Shown: one piece after another, positions 1 to 4,856 of the stretch | Numbering within the stretch: position 1 is the stretch's first letter | How the letters are laid out: each line of letters begins with the position of its first letter | DNA from: Candidatus Thorarchaeota archaeon | Lineage (GTDB): Archaea; Asgardarchaeota; Thorarchaeia; Thorarchaeales; Thorarchaeaceae | Assembly: GCA_029856425.1 (NCBI GenBank) | Contig: JAHQWZ010000077.1 | Coordinates: 1-7,989, forward strand | Reading direction: 5' to 3' | DNA length: 7,989 nucleotides | Translations under genes and position numbers: made by a program | Notes under the pieces: generated by a model | The model's input: only the letters and a program-made list of their open reading frames with translations | Databases searched by the model: none | Told to the model about the DNA's origin: nothing

Positions 1-353
1 CTCTCAGAGTCCTCGAAGTTGAAGTATGAGACCATGTCTGGGATGTCTACAATGTCATCCGAATCAATGCCCTTGCTCTTGAGGTACTCCTTCGTTACAA
101 CAAGGTCATCGACTACAAGTGTCAGAGTGCCAGAACCTCGCGTGATTTCGCCCTCGGGCTTATAGTTTAAACCCAGTCTTGCACCAGTGATAGGCAGGGC
201 AAACTCCATCCAGCCAGCTTCTTCACCGCCGTCCCAAGTCTTCTCGAGCCCCAGGATTTTTTCATAGAACTTCCTAGCCCGGTCAAAGTCCTTGACATCG
301 TACTGGAAATACACCGTTTCCGTACTATATGGGATTGGATACTTTTTGGTCAT
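1..353 (-). CDS. VOC-superfamily (glyoxalase/bleomycin-resistance fold) protein, 3' end cut off
   Basis: Reading leftwards from an ATG at 353, the frame stays open to the window edge and gives 117 codons, so only the last few residues are missing compared with the usual 120-135. The N-terminus has the classic VOC beta-alpha layout: a strand YFQYDV (15-20) followed by DFDRARKFYEKILGL (22-36). A second half around residues 73-97 has a strand-helix repeat (TLTLVVDDL, then KEYLKSKGI). VOC proteins are small metalloenzymes or binding proteins with very varied substrates (lactoylglutathione lyases, dioxygenases, antibiotic binders). Nothing here fixes the substrate. Q17 and E12 lie where the first metal ligand is often found, but I cannot confirm metal binding. 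The start is supported by a Shine-Dalgarno sequence, GGAGAGGA, at 365-358, five bases upstream. A TATA-like box at 398-406 and an inverted repeat at 375-388 lie upstream. Confidence 0.85.
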   Translation of the reverse strand, partial: MTKKYPIPYSTETVYFQYDVKDFDRARKFYEKILGLEKTWDGGEEAGWMEFALPITGARLGLNYKPEGEITRGSGTLTLVVDDLVVTKEYLKSKGIDSDDIVDIPDMVSYFNFEDSE

Positions 354-374
354 TAATTCCTCTCCAGATTTGTC

Positions 375-388
375 TTAACATTTGTTAA
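375..388. repeat. Inverted repeat TTAAC-N4-GTTAA, possible operator of the VOC gene
   Basis: The bases TTAAC ATTT GTTAA form a perfect 5-4-5 dyad. If the minus-strand TATA-like box at 398-406 is real, the VOC transcript should begin near 374, so the dyad would fill the space between the TATA box and the start site. Archaeal repressors commonly bind there. Regulation is inferred from position only, and no regulator gene is next to it. Confidence 0.35.
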
Positions 389-397
389 CTTTGAATG

Positions 398-406
398 GAG
401 ATAAGT
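398..406 (-). promoter_or_regulatory. TATA-like promoter element of the VOC gene
   Basis: The minus strand reads ACTTATCTC here, centred about 49 bases before the VOC start. A TSS about 27 bases downstream would leave a leader of roughly 21 bases that contains the Shine-Dalgarno sequence. The same nine bases occur upstream of the deoxyhypusine synthase gene (1683-1691, minus). The flanks also form a weak dyad (GGAGA 397-401, TCTCC 409-413). The match to an archaeal TATA consensus is imperfect. Confidence 0.35.
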
Positions 407-438
407 CTTCTCCAAGGTGTGCAATAATTGATAACCGG

Positions 439-448
439 CTTATGTATA
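439..448 (+). promoter_or_regulatory. TATA-like element upstream of the small membrane protein
   Basis: CTTATGTATA lies about 42 bases ahead of the GTG start at 485. This fits a TSS near 470 and a leader of about 15 bases. The purine stretch GAGGAG at 478-483 abuts the GTG more closely than an ideal Shine-Dalgarno sequence. An ATG at 472 opens only a 13-codon frame that ends at 513, so it could be a short upstream reading frame or coincidence. Confidence 0.4.
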
Positions 449-484
449 CAGATAGCTGTTTCCCTCATTAGATGACAGAGGAGA

Positions 485-712
485 GTGAGAGAGATTTCGA
501 GAAGTACGGGTAAGCTAGCTTTTGGAGCTCTACTGTCCATAGTAGGGTTGGCAATCTTTGTGGATGACCTTCATGACTTTGTACCAGGGACGGACTGGCT
601 ACACTGGTTGCCAGAATTTGACCCAATCATCATAGGAGAATTTCATCTGGAACACCTATACATCGGTGCACTGATTCTCCTGATTGGACTGATTGTCATG
701 GCACGTTCGTAG
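485..712 (+). CDS. Small two-helix membrane protein, unknown function
   Basis: A 75-residue product with two hydrophobic segments: residues 10-26 (KLAFGALLSIVGLAIFV) and 57-73 (HLYIGALILLIGLIVMA). They are joined by an acidic, aromatic loop rich in D, E, H and W (27-56, including TDWLHWLPEFD). The N-terminus is basic (R2, R6, K10) and the C-terminus ends in ARS, so both ends are probably cytoplasmic and the loop external. GTG at 485 is the only plausible start, because an in-frame stop lies just upstream at 473-475. The loop's histidines and acidic residues could bind metal, but nothing identifies a function. The gene ends 19 bases before the converging deoxyhypusine synthase gene. Its hydrophobic-loop-hydrophobic pattern supports a real gene over a chance frame. 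Confidence 0.6.
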   Translation: MREISRSTGKLAFGALLSIVGLAIFVDDLHDFVPGTDWLHWLPEFDPIIIGEFHLEHLYIGALILLIGLIVMARS

Positions 713-731
713 ACGCAATCTAAGGCAGATG

Positions 732-1649
732 CTATCCAAGGATGCCTAGAATCAACAGTGGAAAGATAATCGTTGCATCCCCGATGACCGTTTCGAATTT
801 GGCTTCGGTCTGAACTTTCTGCCATGAAACACCCTCGACCAATGGAGCCCCACCAAGACTACCACCCTCAGGGCGATCAAGGGTGATTTGGACTGCCATA
901 TCAAGACCGCCCCTCAGTATGGTAGAACCCATTGTGAAATGCTTTGTAAGACCACCACCTAGCATTATTGCACCCGTCTTCTTGGGTCTAGTCACAATCT
1001 CTCCAAGAATCCGTAGATCCTTCACAAAATCAAGAGCAAAAGCCTTCGTGGTGCTGTAAGTATACATGTGGAAACCGAGCATCGAGTCCATGAGGCCTGG
1101 CGAAAAGATAGGGACGTTGTGCAGTGCAGCCTGTCGCACTATTGATGCTTCATCTGAAAGGGAAGACCCGAGTTCGGATATTAACTCACTTGGAGCAAGA
1201 CTTGTCAACTTGTCATCAGGCAGTGCATCCAAGAAATCGTAGATTCGTTTCTCAAAAACCTCAAAGTCCTTTTCCTCGACATAGAGGTCCGCAATCCTGC
1301 CCATCCCAGCCTCTCTCAGTTCACGGTCATCCATCTGTGGTGGGACTCGGTAGTGTGCACCGCCATAAGCTTCGACAAGGTCATGGACGATGTTTGCACC
1401 GCTTGTGACTATCGCATTGATATATCCGCCCTTTACTAGATGACTGATTATTCTTCGTAGACCACCAGGGACCATTGGGCCGGAGAGTGATAGGAACCTA
1501 AAGCAGTCTGGGTCCTTGAACATGCGTGCAGCAATTGAGGCCGCTCTTCCAAGTCGGCCAGCTCCAAGGACGCCCACATCTCTCATAGATTCTAGAATGC
1601 TGCGTAAGGTTATGTCATCTGCAGGATCTATGTGACGTACAGGTTTCAT
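732..1649 (-). CDS. dys: Deoxyhypusine synthase
   Basis: Transfers the aminobutyl group of spermidine, using NAD, to a lysine of translation factor aIF5A. This is the first and, in most archaea, probably the only step of hypusine formation. Family landmarks, numbered from the ATG at 1649 (305 residues): SGANIVHDLVEA (84-95); PIFSPGLMDSMLGFH (180-194); LDFVKDLRI (206-214) with two aspartates; the glycine-rich NAD loop IMLGGGLTKH (228-237); and the terminal block GVSWQKV (273-279), whose K278 matches the lysine that carries the enzyme-imine intermediate (Lys329 in human). The end GDATIIFPLL is also typical. The human acidic DGSDSG stretch is replaced by EGGSLGG, which I believe is an archaeal variant. 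A TTG at 1661 would add four residues (MWPD). I prefer the ATG because homologous N-termini often begin close to MKPV, but neither start has a Shine-Dalgarno sequence. The aIF5A gene is not in the window. Confidence 0.93.
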   Translation of the reverse strand: MKPVRHIDPADDITLRSILESMRDVGVLGAGRLGRAASIAARMFKDPDCFRFLSLSGPMVPGGLRRIISHLVKGGYINAIVTSGANIVHDLVEAYGGAHYRVPPQMDDRELREAGMGRIADLYVEEKDFEVFEKRIYDFLDALPDDKLTSLAPSELISELGSSLSDEASIVRQAALHNVPIFSPGLMDSMLGFHMYTYSTTKAFALDFVKDLRILGEIVTRPKKTGAIMLGGGLTKHFTMGSTILRGGLDMAVQITLDRPEGGSLGGAPLVEGVSWQKVQTEAKFETVIGDATIIFPLLILGILG

Positions 1650-1682
1650 GTCGGGCCACAAGCGTCGAGTGTCTCTGGTCCT

Positions 1683-1691
1683 GAGATAAGT
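1683..1691 (-). promoter_or_regulatory. TATA-like element of the deoxyhypusine synthase gene
   Basis: The minus strand reads AATAACTTATCTC around here, identical over ACTTATCTC to the element upstream of the VOC gene. It is centred about 38 bases before the ATG at 1649, predicting a leader of about 10 bases without a Shine-Dalgarno sequence. If the TTG at 1661 were used, the message would be essentially leaderless. Confidence 0.35.
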
Positions 1692-1724
1692 TATTCGATG
1701 AAGAATAAGACGCGAGCCCAGGCC

Positions 1725-1760
1725 GTATTCCGGGAGGGCAACACCCGGACCCGCGTATAC
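1725..1760. repeat. GC-rich hairpin with a second outer stem
   Basis: TCCGGG (1729-1734) pairs with CCCGGA (1744-1749) around a nine-base loop. GTAT (1725-1728) pairs with ATAC (1757-1760) outside it, with seven unpaired bases on the 3' side. This is the first of three adjacent dyads. No T-run follows it on either strand, so a simple terminator is unlikely. Confidence 0.4.
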
Positions 1761-1775
1761 CGTTCATTGCTAGAT

Positions 1776-1789
1776 GGACAATATTGTCC
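1776..1789. repeat. Perfect 14-base palindrome GGACAATATTGTCC
   Basis: Every base pairs with its mirror partner with no spacer, as in a binding site for a symmetric dimeric regulator or a gapless cruciform. It is over 120 bases from the deoxyhypusine synthase start and over 200 from the rightward start, which is far for a core-promoter operator. It abuts the next hairpin directly. Confidence 0.5.
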
Positions 1790-1809
1790 TCCCAGGAACG
1801 GCACTGGGA
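1790..1809. repeat. Hairpin TCCCAG-N8-CTGGGA
   Basis: A six-base stem with an eight-base loop (GAACGGCA) begins on the base following the 14-base palindrome. GGGATTTAGCCC just after it (1806-1817) could compete for the same bases, hinting at alternative folding. Its role is unknown. Confidence 0.4.
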
Positions 1810-1870
1810 TTTAGCCCTAAGTCGTCTTTGGCTGTCAGCCCAAAACGAATCGAGTATCATTGATGGTGAT

Positions 1871-1894
1871 TCAGACAAGGTTAGACCTTTCTGA
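1871..1894. repeat. Two-part hairpin TCAG-AAGGT / ACCTT-CTGA
   Basis: AAGGT (1877-1881) pairs with ACCTT (1885-1889) around a three-base loop. TCAG (1871-1874) pairs with CTGA (1891-1894) across a small asymmetric internal loop. TTGATGG just upstream resembles a C box and the CTGA a D box, but the spacing and sequence do not make a convincing C/D RNA. Confidence 0.4.
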
Positions 1895-1971
1895 GTAAGG
1901 ATGTGCTTCTCCGAATATATTGGGGGTCTGGAGAGAGAGCCGAAAGTAATTCGTTAAGCGCACTTCAATAG

Positions 1972-1979
1972 CTTTTAAA
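1972..1979 (+). promoter_or_regulatory. TATA box of the membrane protein gene, probably leaderless
   Basis: CTTTTAAA is centred about 28 bases upstream of the ATG at 2004. That is the normal TATA-to-start-site distance in archaea, so transcription should begin at or next to the start codon. The bases before the ATG (GAATTGTAGCT) hold no Shine-Dalgarno sequence, consistent with a leaderless message. Confidence 0.55.
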
Positions 1980-2003
1980 CAGCGGTACGGAAGAATTGTA
2001 GCT

Positions 2004-2636
2004 ATGCAGAGCCTTGTCAGCTTATATTCCTTCACTGTTGTGTTAAACGCCCTTTTGCTTCAGGGGATTCTCATCTATCTGGTACGTGGGGGGAGGAATG
2101 CATATCTGAACTCCATCATGAATTTCAAAAAGCCAAAATCAGCTCTCGCAAGGTATTATGCTTGGAGGACCAAAAGACTCCTCCACACAGTCATCGAGGG
2201 TATAGTCTTTCAGCTAGCCCTCATTGGATCTATAGTAGTGATACTGTATCCGAGAGGCGGCTTTCAGCTTATGCTGGATTTGCTAGCCATTACTCTCTTC
2301 GTGGTCGTTTTGTCGTCAATCAGCTCAATCCAAATGATTATGCGTGTCAGAGAGGCTCTGAAAAAGGAAGGAGTCATCCTCAAGCAAATTGAAGACTCAG
2401 AAGACAGGATTGATCTTATCAGGCGGATGGTTGAAGAACTATACCAGGCTGGAGCTTACGCTGATGGGCATGCATGGTTTGCACTATTCAAGATTGCTCA
2501 ACAGCAGGATGTTGTTGGATGGTCGGTTCGCGATGTCTTGATGGAGAAGAGCAAAGCTATTGCTGAACGCATCGATTCACATTTGTCAGAGATTGGGAGA
2601 AAACCAGATTCTGAGAAGGGGCCTGGAATACAGTAG
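2004..2636 (+). CDS. Three-helix membrane protein with helical cytoplasmic tail, unknown function
   Basis: A 210-residue protein I do not recognise. Hydrophobic segments lie at about 7-27, 62-82 and 87-112. A strongly basic stretch (41-61, with FKKPKSALARYYAWRTKRLL) between the first two should be cytoplasmic, and a short turn (YPRGGF) separates the second and third. The remaining 98 residues are soluble and mostly helical. Residues 113-147 (VREALKKEGVILKQIEDSED and onwards) alternate charged and hydrophobic positions like a coiled coil, followed by a helical hairpin around 148-198 and a disordered end. The layout of short membrane anchor plus cytoplasmic helices suits a scaffold or sensor, but that is only inference. 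ATG at 2004 is favoured by the TATA box 28 bases upstream. The gene lies 76 bases before L35Ae, which has its own promoter. Confidence 0.75.
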   Translation: MQSLVSLYSFTVVLNALLLQGILIYLVRGGRNAYLNSIMNFKKPKSALARYYAWRTKRLLHTVIEGIVFQLALIGSIVVILYPRGGFQLMLDLLAITLFVVVLSSISSIQMIMRVREALKKEGVILKQIEDSEDRIDLIRRMVEELYQAGAYADGHAWFALFKIAQQQDVVGWSVRDVLMEKSKAIAERIDSHLSEIGRKPDSEKGPGIQ

Positions 2637-2660
2637 CTCCGTAGTTCCCCTGACACAACT

Positions 2661-2668
2661 CTTATATT
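2661..2668 (+). promoter_or_regulatory. TATA box of the L35Ae gene
   Basis: CTTATATT is centred about 48 bases before the TTG start at 2713. A TSS about 27 bases downstream, near 2692, would leave a leader of about 21 bases that contains the Shine-Dalgarno sequence. This is one of the clearer archaeal promoters in the window. Confidence 0.55.
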
Positions 2669-2697
2669 CCATCTCCAGGGCGTCAACGAGAACTCCT

Positions 2698-2705
2698 AAG
2701 GAGGA
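2698..2705 (+). promoter_or_regulatory. Strong Shine-Dalgarno sequence that fixes a TTG start for L35Ae
   Basis: AAGGAGGA matches the anti-Shine-Dalgarno end of 16S rRNA over its whole length and is seven bases from the TTG at 2713. No ATG or GTG is available near the expected N-terminus, so this site decides the start. Confidence 0.75.
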
Positions 2706-2712
2706 ACTCTGA

Positions 2713-2997
2713 TTGTCCAAGAAGGAAGTCAAAAAGGGTCTACAAGGCGTTGTCACTAGCTACAGACGGGGTAAACACCTACAACACCCCAATCAAGTGC
2801 TTTTGTTATTCGACACCGTCAAGACACGTGCTGAGGCTGCAGCACTTGTCGGTCGGAAAGTGAAATGGACATCAGAGACTGGAAGGGACTTTTTGGGTAG
2901 GGTTCTAGAACCCCATGGCAATAGTGGTGTTGTCCGTGCCAAATTCACCACAAACCTGCCAGGACAGGCTATTGGAACTCCAGTAGTTCTTCAGTAG
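2713..2997 (+). CDS. rpl35ae: Large-subunit ribosomal protein eL35 family member L35Ae (eL33)
   Basis: A 94-residue protein of normal length for the family. It has the hallmark blocks GVVTSYRRGKHLQHPNQVLL (12-31), AEAAALVGRKVKW (40-52), and the C-terminal HGNSGVVRAKFTTNLPGQAI (68-87) ending in GTPVVL. L35Ae is a small beta-barrel protein on the solvent side of the 50S/60S subunit, known from eukaryotes and only some archaea (Thermococcales, several Thermoproteota, Korarchaeota, Asgard groups). Its presence narrows the source lineage. The start is TTG with a strong Shine-Dalgarno sequence. It appears to be transcribed alone: its own TATA box lies upstream, and a 150-base gap with a short T-run (3011-3014) follows. 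Confidence 0.96.
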   Translation: MSKKEVKKGLQGVVTSYRRGKHLQHPNQVLLLFDTVKTRAEAAALVGRKVKWTSETGRDFLGRVLEPHGNSGVVRAKFTTNLPGQAIGTPVVLQ

Positions 2998-3038
2998 GAC
3001 CTGTACCAACTTTTATCAATAAATCATTGAATTTAGGC

Positions 3039-3063
3039 TAGGCTCCAATGATGCAATTGGCTA
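3039..3063. repeat. Inverted repeat between L35Ae and the next membrane protein gene
   Basis: CCAAT (3045-3049) pairs with ATTGG (3056-3060) around a six-base loop. TAG (3039-3041) and CTA (3061-3063) extend the stem past a three-base bulge. It lies about 30 bases after a T-run and AT-rich stretch (3010-3023) that could act as terminator of L35Ae or as TATA box for the following gene. No T-run follows the hairpin. Confidence 0.3.
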
Positions 3064-3151
3064 TCTGAGGGTACTAATGCCCGACGAAGAATCATAGTTA
3101 AGCTGAGGAGCCACTATTCTGAGTGATTCCAGACAATAACCGAATTCCCGG

Positions 3152-3709
3152 ATGGCGAATCTAGTGATAGAGTGGTTTCTTTACTATACTGGATATTTGC
3201 TGGCGGGCTTGACTCTAAAGCTAGGTGATGATCTCCTAGATGAACTTAATCGACCGAATGCAGCAATTGGACCTTTGGTTCTATCGGGATTGTTGTTTGG
3301 CCTCCTCATGGCGCTTTCAGAATGGGACCTAGTTCTTCTTGGCGCAATTGTCATTGGGGTTGTCTTGTCTGGAAAAGTAAACAAGCCACAGTTTTTGGTT
3401 GGTTTCATCATGATAGGAGCATCGCTGCTTCTGATAGGCGTGCCTACAATATCTGACATATTTGGCCGCTTTACTCTCCTTTTGATATTACTCTTGGCTG
3501 CTATAGTAGATGAACGGGGAAATGATTGGGCTGACAGAGAGGAGAGGCCGGAGATATCATACTTCTTCTATTATAGATTCACTCTGAAGGCTGCAGTGAT
3601 TCTGCTCTCAGCCATCTGGAAATCGTTCTTTTTCGCAGCTGTAGGCCTATGGATATTTGACTTTGGCTATGAACTTGCAGGATTTGGTGCCAAGAGATGG
3701 GCTAGTTGA
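3152..3709 (+). CDS. Polytopic membrane protein with conserved-looking acidic motifs, unknown function
   Basis: A 185-residue protein with about six hydrophobic segments: roughly 4-24, 39-56, 60-75, 81-98, 104-120 and 144-169. Acidic clusters sit at the membrane edge: LGDDLLDE (24-31), straight after the first helix; DERGNDWADREE (120-131), straight after the fifth; and DFGYEL (170-175) at the end. DDxxD-type clusters on helix ends recall the Mg-diphosphate sites of UbiA-like prenyltransferases, but the protein is much shorter than UbiA (about 280-300 residues) and has no clear NDxxDxxxD. I therefore give no function. The ATG at 3152 lacks a Shine-Dalgarno sequence and a well-placed TATA box, and an in-frame stop at 3137-3139 excludes an earlier start. 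The last 8 bases overlap the end of the radical SAM gene on the other strand. Confidence 0.75.
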   Translation: MANLVIEWFLYYTGYLLAGLTLKLGDDLLDELNRPNAAIGPLVLSGLLFGLLMALSEWDLVLLGAIVIGVVLSGKVNKPQFLVGFIMIGASLLLIGVPTISDIFGRFTLLLILLLAAIVDERGNDWADREERPEISYFFYYRFTLKAAVILLSAIWKSFFFAAVGLWIFDFGYELAGFGAKRWAS

Positions 3710-4709
3710 TCAGCTCGTAGGCCAAACTACAGCAGATGTCCCTGAATACAGGATTTAGCCCGAGAGTCTTGGCGTAGTTAACACCCTCTTGACTAATGTA
3801 TGCAATGCCATTGACACCACTGCGCAGTGCATAACTATCAGTGTCAATCTTGTGCTGTCCTATTGGCCTCGCGCATCCAAGTAGGAGTGGGGTTTCTTTC
3901 ATTGCCAGACGGGCCACAGTCAGAACCCTACCTATCGATTCAGCAGAGGGCGGACTAGCAGATGCCATGGGAGTTTTTCGTAATGGACTCAAAGCGATGA
4001 TTACAACTCCCGCAGGATAGGTTCTAGATATGATGTCTAGTGCCTCCAATTCTCCACCAAGCTGACCATAATTCAATCCCACCAGAACATGGGGGACAGT
4101 TGGAATACCAGCCTCGTACAGCAAATTGAGAGATTGTTCCATTCTTTTTGGACCATCTTTGAGATGATAGATATTCTCTGAAACTTCTCTGCTTCCTATG
4201 ATATCCAACATTGCGGCATCGATTGAAGCCTCTTTCAGCAGTTGGACTGTTTCTTCATCGACCAGACCCGTATGAACTACCACTTTGAGGCCGAGCTCTG
4301 AAGTGGCTGTCTTTATTGCCTCTCCGAATTGAGAGAGTGGAACATGGCCCTCTGAATCAGAGCCTCCGCTGATCAGTACACCTTCAGCTCCCCGAATTCT
4401 GACCTCTTTGCATACCTGGATGAGCTGATCTGGCGTCATAGCAGGTTCCATGCCTTTGAGAAGACGCCCTTCACAGTGCTCACACTGAAGGGAACAAGAA
4501 GTGCCAGTCACACTGATGGATATGAAATTATGACGACTTACCTGTTGATGGTCCTCAATCTTGTAGGGATAAGCTGTGGGACTATAACATAACAGCTCAT
4601 TCCCGAAGACCTTGCGTCTACTCTCATAGGCAGATCTCATTACCTCCTCAAAATCGGAGCTCGAAGATTCCATTATAGCCTGACCATCAATAAGAATGTC
4701 AAATCTCAA
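3702..4709 (-). CDS. Radical SAM protein, biotin-synthase-like archaeal family
   Basis: A 335-residue cytoplasmic iron-sulfur enzyme. The SAM-cluster motif CSLQCEHC (C72, C76, C79) is preceded by the strand FISISVTGT (62-70) and followed by the GG motif ISGGSDSEG (113-121), then repeating strand-helix units of a TIM barrel (VVVHTGL, AAMLDII, VPHVLVGL, VVIIALSPL). The closest relatives I recall are archaeal proteins described as related to biotin synthase, some of which act in the two-part lipoyl synthase LipS1/LipS2. Further cysteines, C41, C100, C279 (GCARPIG) and the pair C326-C327 near the C-terminus (DICCSLAYEL), could hold an auxiliary cluster, as lipoyl- and biotin-forming enzymes need. 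No partner gene, lipoate ligase or GcvH is nearby, so the product is unassigned. The start is TTG, with GTGAGG at 4722-4717 seven bases upstream. Confidence 0.88.
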   Translation of the reverse strand: MRFDILIDGQAIMESSSSDFEEVMRSAYESRRKVFGNELLCYSPTAYPYKIEDHQQVSRHNFISISVTGTSCSLQCEHCEGRLLKGMEPAMTPDQLIQVCKEVRIRGAEGVLISGGSDSEGHVPLSQFGEAIKTATSELGLKVVVHTGLVDEETVQLLKEASIDAAMLDIIGSREVSENIYHLKDGPKRMEQSLNLLYEAGIPTVPHVLVGLNYGQLGGELEALDIISRTYPAGVVIIALSPLRKTPMASASPPSAESIGRVLTVARLAMKETPLLLGCARPIGQHKIDTDSYALRSGVNGIAYISQEGVNYAKTLGLNPVFRDICCSLAYELIN

Positions 4710-4755
4710 GTTCGTGCCTCACAGTCTGCTCGTTCAGTGTTACTATTAGAATTGT

Positions 4756-4763
4756 GTTATATA
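4756..4763 (-). promoter_or_regulatory. TATA box of the radical SAM gene
   Basis: The minus strand reads CTATATAACA across this site, about 50 bases before the TTG at 4709. A start site near 4732 would give a leader of about 22 bases carrying the GTGAGG Shine-Dalgarno sequence. It forms the leftward half of a divergent promoter pair with the element at 4807-4817. Confidence 0.5.
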
Positions 4764-4772
4764 GTCAGACAC

Positions 4773-4801
4773 GGAGGCAAGTTCAAAAAGATGTTTCCTC
4801 C
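4773..4801. repeat. Inverted repeat GGAGG...CCTCC between two divergent promoters
   Basis: GGAGG (4773-4777) and CCTCC (4797-4801) face each other across 19 bases. The match extends inwards to GGAGGCAA / TTTCCTCC with one mismatch. It lies between the two predicted TATA boxes, so it could be a shared regulator site for the radical SAM and acyl-CoA synthetase genes. This is inference from position. Confidence 0.3.
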
Positions 4802-4806
4802 CTCAA

Positions 4807-4817
4807 ATGATAAATAA
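4807..4817 (+). promoter_or_regulatory. TATA-like element of the acyl-CoA synthetase beta gene
   Basis: ATGATAAATAA is centred about 45 bases upstream of the ATG at 4857. A start site near 4840 would place the Shine-Dalgarno sequence GAGAGGT (4840-4846) at the very 5' end of a leader of about 17 bases. Confidence 0.45.
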
Positions 4818-4856
4818 GACCGGCATGCCACCAGATGCAGAGAGGTCTGAAGAAGG

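Larger units (their letters stand above)
1662..2003. other. Divergent intergenic region, palindrome-rich, no gene recognised
   Basis: This 342-base gap separates the deoxyhypusine synthase gene (leftward) from a membrane protein gene (rightward). Open frames inside it (roughly 1632-1814 plus and 1615-1878 minus) give compositionally random peptides and look like chance. The part at 1711-1810 is noticeably richer in G and C than its surroundings and holds three consecutive inverted repeats. A fourth hairpin lies at 1871-1894. The last 40 bases carry a TATA box for the rightward gene. I looked for a tRNA (cloverleaf, T-arm), 5S, SRP and RNase P cores and saw none. The region could encode a structured small RNA or be a long regulatory leader on either strand. 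Confidence 0.5.

Noticed and set aside
472..513. A 13-codon frame beginning ATG ACA GAG, overlapping the start of the small membrane protein
   Set aside because: Too short to judge. It could be a leader peptide, but it may equally be a by-product of the purine-rich Shine-Dalgarno region.
1711..1760. A tRNA or other standard RNA gene in the GC-rich block
   Set aside because: No seven-base acceptor stem, anticodon arm or TTC-type T-loop could be placed on either strand, even allowing an intron. The stem loops are nine bases or asymmetric.
1632..1878. Open frames on both strands in the gap between deoxyhypusine synthase and the next gene
   Set aside because: Their peptides have no hydrophobic pattern, domain or Shine-Dalgarno sequence, and they overlap palindromic DNA. 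They look like chance frames in GC-richer sequence.
1861..1894. A C/D-box guide RNA (TTGATGG ... CTGA)
   Set aside because: The C-box match is imperfect, no internal C'/D' pair is visible at the right spacing, and the CTGA is better explained as one arm of a hairpin.
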